Translations under genes and position numbers: made by a program | Notes under the pieces: generated by a model | Database searches by the model: none | Seen by the model: only the letters and a program-made list of their open reading frames with translations | What the model was told of the DNA's origin: nothing | Source of the DNA: Polyodon spathula | Taxonomy: Eukaryota > Chordata > Actinopteri > Acipenseriformes > Polyodontidae | DNA length: 64,000 bases | Direction: 5' to 3' | NCBI RefSeq assembly: GCF_017654505.1 | Contig: NC_054541.1 | Location: 50,109,986-50,173,985, forward strand | Part shown: positions 59,395 through 64,000 of the stretch, piece by piece | Layout: every line of letters begins with the position of its first letter | Numbering within the stretch: the first letter of the stretch is position 1

Positions 59395-60845
59395 TATGAC
59401 AGTGTGGAGTCTGTGTCTCAGGCAGGTTAGACAGGCAGTGCACAATGCAGCCCGTGTTCACATGCTGTGTGAATCAGTACAGTGTGGAGTCTGTGTCTCA
59501 GGCAGGTTAGGCAGGCAGTGCACAATGCAGCCCGTGTTCACATGCTGTGTGAATCAGTACAGTGTGGAATCTGTGTCTCAGGCAGGTTAGACAGGCAGTG
59601 CACAATGCAGCCCGTGTTCACATGCTGTGTGAATCAGTACAGTGTGGAGTCTGTGTCTCGGGCAGGTTAGGCAGGCAGTGCACAATGCAGCCCGTGTTCA
59701 CATGCTGTGTGAATCAGTACAGTGTGGAGTCTGTGTCTCAGGCAGGATAGGCAGGCAGTGCACAATGCAGCCCGTGTTCACATGCTGTGTGAATCAGTAC
59801 AGTGTGGAGTCTGTGTCTCGGGCAGGTTAGACAGGCAGTGCACAATGCAGCCCGTGTTCACATGCTGTGTGAATCAGTACAGTGTGGAGTCTGTGTCTCA
59901 GGCAGGTTAGGCAGGCAGTGCACAATGCAGCCCGTGTTCACATGCTGTGTGAATCAGTACAGTGTGGAGTCTGTGTCTCAGGCAGGTTAGGCAGGCAGTG
60001 CACAATGCAGCCCGTGTTCACATGCTGTGTGAATCAGTACAGTGTGGAATCTGTGTCTCAGGCAGGTTAGACAGGCAGTGCACAATGCAGCCCGTGTTCA
60101 CATGCTGTGTGAATCAGTACAGTGTGGAGTCTGTGTCTCGGGCAGGTTAGGCAGGCAGTGCACAATGCAGCCCGTGTTCACATGCTGTGTGAATCAGTAC
60201 AGTGTGGAATCTGTGTCTCAGGCAGGTTAGGCAGGCAGTGCACAATGCAGCCCGTGTTCACATGCTGTGTGAATCAGTACAGTGTGGAGTCTGTGTCTCG
60301 GGCAGGTTAGACAGGCAGTGCACAATGCAGCCCGTGTTCACATGCTGTGTGAATCAGTACAGTGTGGAGTCTGTGTCTCAGGCAGGATAGGCAGGAAGTG
60401 CACAATGCAGCCCGTGTTCACATGCTGTGTGAATCAGTACAGTGTGGAGTCTGTGTCTCAGGCAGGTTAGACAGGCAGTGCACAATGCAGCCCGTGTTCA
60501 CATGCTGTGTGAATCAGTACAGTGTGGAGTCTGTGTCTCGGGCAGGTTAGGCAGGCAGTGCACAATGCAGCCCGTGTTCACATGCTGTGTGAATCAGTAC
60601 AGTGTGGAGTCTGTGTCTCGGGCAGGTTAGGCAGGCAGTGCACAATGCAGCCCGTGTTCACATGCTGTGTGAATCAGTACAGTGTGGAGTCTGTGTCTCG
60701 GGCAGGTTAGGCAGGCAGTGCACAATGCAGCCCGTGTTCACATGCTGTGTGAATCAGTACAGTGTGGAATCTGTGTCTCAGGCAGGTTAGACAGGCAGTG
60801 CACAATGCAGCCCGTGTTCACATGCTGTGTGAATCAGTACAGTGT
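59395..60845. repeat. 80-bp minisatellite, 18 copies
   Basis: The unit includes AGTGTGGAGTCTGTGTCTCA, GGCAGTGCACAATGCAGCCC and GTTCACATGCTGTGTGAATC. There are four two-state sites (GGAGTC/GGAATC, CTCAGG/CTCGGG, TTAGAC/TTAGGC, TTAGGC/ATAGGC). Lengths never change. TTCACA and TGTGAA flank a five-base loop, giving a hairpin in each copy. Confidence 0.98.
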
Positions 60846-60964
60846 GACGTAGTATCTAGAGCCATAAAACACTCACAATTGCTACATTTAGGAATACTTC
60901 ACAGCTTATGAAGCTTCTTTAGTATTTCTAAATGTATGTGGAGTAGCAGCCCCTTTAGTCCCGT

Positions 60965-61375
60965 ATCAATAAGGGTAAGCATTGTAAAGCCCAGAGAGGT
61001 ATGGGAAAGCATATTTAAAAAACTTGTCAACAGCATATAAAAATCTGTATATATTATCTGGGAAAGCATATAATAAATATATATATATCTAGAGTATATA
61101 TATATAATTCAAAGGATAAATATATATATATCTAAAGGGCTAGCATTGTAGTATATAATCTATATATAATATAAATATATATAAAAAAAAGCATTACATA
61201 CATGGTAACATTTATATAGTATATTTTTTTAGTAAAAAAAAGCATTGTCAAAAGGCGTGTTTCCAACAGGTAAGTCGAGCCCACAATAGTATTTAAAAAA
61301 TAAGTCAAAGCATGGTAAACTATGGTACATGTAGTATATAGTATAACCATTGGGTGCGTGGGGGAGAGTGTAAAA
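60965..61375 (-). mobile_element. Fragments of the MITE-like element in AT-rich sequence
   Basis: TAAGCATTGTAAAGCCCAGA with GAGGTATGGGAAAGCATATT (60975-61015) and CAAAGCATGGTAAACTATGG (61306-61325) match the reverse complement of the family. A TATA-rich stretch with repeated TATATATATCTA lies between them. Confidence 0.55.
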
Positions 61376-61395
61376 TAATGTGCACATGTGCTCAC

Positions 61396-61590
61396 CTGCT
61401 TCTCCACCTCCTCTGCGCTGACCTGCAGCAGCGCTCCGTTAAGCCAGCGCTCCTGCTGTGTGTTGAAGCTGAGCGCCGCTGCCCACAGGCAGTCATAGGG
61501 CTCCTTAGAGATGAGCAGCTTCTCGATCTCAGGGTAGGGGCTAACCTGACCCATCCCCAGCAATGCCTCCTACTGGTTAATCTGACCCTT
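61396..61590 (-). pseudogene. Dynein heavy chain linker exon with in-frame TAG
   Basis: This 195-nt exon (65 codons) follows a pyrimidine-rich acceptor ending TCTCAG and ends at CAG/GTGAGC. It reads KGQINQ, a stop, then EALLGMGQVSPYPEIEKLL, later PYDCLW and ERWLNGALLQVSAEEVEKQ. This matches the start of the dynein linker, where families show an 'IN.EE.LLG....YP.L' segment and a 'PY..LW......W..GP' segment. The TAG at 61570-61572 falls where E or Q is usual, so a one-base change of GAG or CAG is the simplest origin. It splices in phase 0 to the exon at 58.6 kb. A 53-bp minisatellite starts about 50 bp upstream of its acceptor. Confidence 0.85.
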
Positions 61591-61639
61591 CTGAGAGGGA
61601 GACACACAGGGTGCTGCATGTCACTCACACCAAGCCTGT

Positions 61640-62697
61640 CCTGACAACCCTACTGCCTGGAGTGTGCAACACCTGACTCTGCTACCCCAATCCCTGACAA
61701 CCCTACTGCCTGGCGTGTGGAACACCTGACTCTGCTACCCCAGTCCCTGACAACCCTACTGTCTGGAGTGTGCAACACCTGACTCTGCTAACCCAGTCCC
61801 TGACAACCCTCCTGCCTGGAGTGTGGAACACCTGACTCTGCTACCCCAGTCCCTGACAACCCTACTGTCTGGCGTGTGGAACACCTGACTCTGCTACCCC
61901 AGTCCCTGACAACCCTACTGTCTGGAGTGTGCAACACCTGACTCTGCTACCCTAGTCCCTGACAACCCTACTGCCTGGAGTGTGCAACACCTGACTGCTA
62001 CCCCAGTCCCTGACAACCCGACTGCCTGGAGTGTACAACACCTGACTCTGCTACCCCAGTCCCTGACAACCCTACTGCTTGGAGTGTGCAACACCTGACT
62101 CTGCTAACCCAGTCCCTGACAACCCTACTGCCTGGAGTGTGCAACACCTGACTGCTACCCCAGTCCCTGACAACCCTACTGTCTGGAGTGTGCAACACCT
62201 GACTCTGCTACCCCAGTCCCTGACAACCCTACTGCCTGGAGTGTGGAACACCTGACTCTGCTACCCCAGTCCCTGACAACCCTACTGCCTGGCGTGTGGA
62301 ACACCTGACTCTGCTACCCCAGTCCCTGACAACCCTACTGCCTGGAGTGTGCAACACCTGACTCTGCTACCCCAGTCCCTGACAACCCTACTGCCTGGAG
62401 TGTGCAACACCTGACTCTGCTACCCCAGTCCCTGACAACCCTACTGCCTGGAGTGTGCAACACCTGACTCTGCTACCCCAGTCCCTGACAACCCTACTGC
62501 CTGGAGTGTGCAACACCTGACTCTGCTAACCCAGTCCCTGACAACCCGACTGCCTGGAGTGTGCAACACCTGACTCTGCTACCCCAGTCCCTGACAACCC
62601 TACTGCCTGGAGTGTGCAACACCTGACTCTGCTACCCCAGTCCCTGACAACCCTACTGCTTGGAGTGTGCAACACCTGACTCTGCTACCCCAGTCCT
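61640..62697. repeat. 53-bp minisatellite, about 20 copies
   Basis: CCCTGACAACCCTACTGCCT, GGAGTGTGCAACACCTGACT and CTGCTACCCCAGT make the unit. Two copies lack the TC of GACTCTGC. Variants GTGTGGAAC, GGCGTG, CTGTCTGG and CTAACCCAG recur. It starts near the acceptor of the 61.4 kb dynein exon. Confidence 0.97.
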
Positions 62698-63002
62698 CCC
62701 CTGGAACACCCCTCTCATGCAGGTTTACAAATGTGCCGAATTGTGTGTTGGTTTAGTTTATAAAGAGTGCTGACAGATGACAAAGAAAAAAACAAAGAAA
62801 TAATATGTATATAAATATATATATATATATATAAGAAACAGTATATATATTAAAATAATGTAATGTAATGTAAAATAATATAAAAAAAAGCATTTTTTAT
62901 CTAACAGTTTTCCAACAGTTAATCAGCTCGGGTGTTATCTTCACTCCTCTCACATTTAGCAATTTTATTTTCAGTGTTTTCTAAATTCTGGTTTGCCCAC
63001 TT

Positions 63003-63128
63003 GAGAGCCTGTGGGGTGGAAAAGGCAGGGTCTCGCGAGCCTGCGGGGTGGAAAAGGCAGGGTCACGAGAGCCTGCGGGGTGGAAAAGGCAGGGTCACGA
63101 GAGCCTGCGGGGTGGAAAAGGCAGGGTC
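63003..63128. repeat. 32-bp tandem repeat, 4 copies
   Basis: GAGCCTGCGGGGTGGAAAAG followed by GCAGGGTCACGA recurs every 32 bp from 63005. Confidence 0.94.
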
Positions 63129-63197
63129 TTGTAATCGTTGTGAGCTGCACCACACTGGAACAGGGGGCTGCTATGAATGCTAATGCCAGGCAGGAAA

Positions 63198-63249
<52 letters not shown>

Positions 63250-63405
63250 TTCTGTTTCTGTGTGTGTGTGAGCGTCTGTTTGCATGTGCCTCTGTGTGTG
63301 TGTGTGTGTGCGTGTTTCTGTTTGTGTGTGTATGTCTGTGTGTGTTTCTGTTTGTGTATGTATGTCTGTGAGTATGAGTCTGTGCATGTTTCTGTTTGTG
63401 TGTGA
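63198..63405. repeat. (TG)n microsatellite, degenerate
   Basis: Perfect TG to about 63246, then TGTTTCTGTTTGTGTGTGTATG-type phrases; a short GA tract follows at 63408-63432. Confidence 0.95.
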
Positions 63406-63432
63406 GAGGGCGAGGGAGAGAGAGAGAGAGAG

Positions 63433-64000
63433 CTGCTTACACACATCTGCATTCAAATTGGGATAATCATTTGAAGCGCAGTCTGATGATTCTGCAGGGG
63501 TTAATCACACCAATAAAGGCCAAGTCAGCTCTTAATGCTCTGACAGAATGTCAGCAGGCGTGTAATAGCCAGCGAGAGATTTATTACATCCTCTGCTTTC
63601 CATGCAGAACAACAAAAAAAGAGAGAGAGACCAAGTTTTCAGCACGCTCCTCTAGTCTCCCGGCTCCCTGAGCAGGCACATTCGATACTTGTGCTGTATA
63701 AAAAGGAAGCCTTATAATAAGGTATCCTGTGAACGGGGGTCAGCAGTTCATTGGGAGGTCTCCTCGACTAATCCCTTTGTAAGAGCTCAGAGACTGCATT
63801 AACAGCCCATTCCTGATCCCCCACATAATTCTCTCAAGCTTCTGATTACAGACAAAAGCTCAATACAAAAAAGACAAGGGGAAGGGTTTAAGTTAAAACA
63901 GCAATGCAATGTTCCAGTCACTTAATCCTCCCTCGCCAGAGACACATCCCGCTATTATTCATCCACAAAGCAACACTGAATCAATCCCACCAGCCCACTT
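63433..64000. other. Unique sequence at right edge, no gene seen
   Basis: No coding similarity was recognised. The next upstream dynein exons would lie to the right, beyond the window or in a lost segment. Confidence 0.55.

Noticed and set aside
59395..60845. CRISPR-like regular spacing
   Set aside because: The units are contiguous with no unique spacers, and the DNA is vertebrate.

Overview
This is vertebrate nuclear DNA. The clues are exon-sized coding fragments with GT/AG splice signals, CR1 and Tx1/L1-clade LINEs, a TTAGGG telomere-type array and very many minisatellites. The CR1 copy with its reiterated TTCTTATG-type tail and the fish-like Tx1 ORF1 suggest a ray-finned fish, perhaps a non-teleost such as sturgeon, gar or bichir. 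That placement is inference. There is no bacterial, viral or CRISPR content. Almost all of the long open frames are read-throughs of tandem repeats.

The only host gene I can recognise is an axonemal-type dynein heavy chain on the minus strand, running right to left through nearly the whole window. Fourteen exon relics are legible: two linker exons near 61.5 and 58.5 kb, linker exons at 41.3 and 35.2 kb, the exon just before AAA1 at 21.0 kb, AAA1 exons at 14.9 and 13.8 kb, AAA2 exons at 11.9, 6.3 and 5.7 kb, AAA2/AAA3 exons at 4.5 and 3.2 kb, and AAA4 exons at 1.1 and 0.2 kb. They lie in the order the protein requires. Several neighbours join in phase exactly as in the family (61.5 to 58.5, 14.9 to 13.8, 6.3 to 5.7, 1.1 to 0.2 kb). 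Motifs point to the single-headed inner-arm group (DNAH1/3/7/12-like). The gene looks dead: I find three clear in-frame stops, several frameshifts, a 10-base gap in the AAA1 P-loop, a 30-base in-frame gap in AAA4, altered AAA2 Walker B residues, and many family exons that I cannot find. The splice signals are still good, so the loss may be recent, as expected for one copy of a duplicated gene. Assembly error is the main alternative.

The introns are dominated by minisatellites, which fill roughly 24 kb of the 64 kb. Main units: 23 bp (2.2-2.9 kb), 60 bp and about 18 bp (4.6-5.7 kb), 48 bp (9.0-11.6 kb), TTAGGG (12.6-13.3 kb), 42 bp (14.2 kb), 25 bp (15.5-16.5 kb), 47 bp (17.2-17.7 kb), 46 bp (19.2-20.3 kb), 29 bp (21.7-22.5 kb), 75 bp (23.7-25.2 kb), a CTGT-bearing compound unit (32.8-33.8 kb), 61 bp (35.2-38.2 kb), 40 bp (42.9-46.1 kb), 47 bp (46.6-50.6 kb), 80 bp (59.4-60.8 kb) and 53 bp (61.6-62.7 kb). 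Several arrays begin within a few bases of a splice site. The density plus telomere-type repeats would suit a subtelomeric location.

Mobile elements: a Tx1/L1-clade LINE (52.7-57.1 kb) lies between TC-microsatellite tracts, with an intact ORF1 and an ORF2 that has lost its reverse transcriptase core. Two 5'-truncated CR1 LINEs (17.7-18.7 kb minus, 38.2-39.2 kb plus) each interrupt a minisatellite. A small dispersed element with CCCTTATAAAA-like inverted ends occurs at least five times. The 25.2-32.4 kb stretch and a few shorter ones look like ordinary unique intron.
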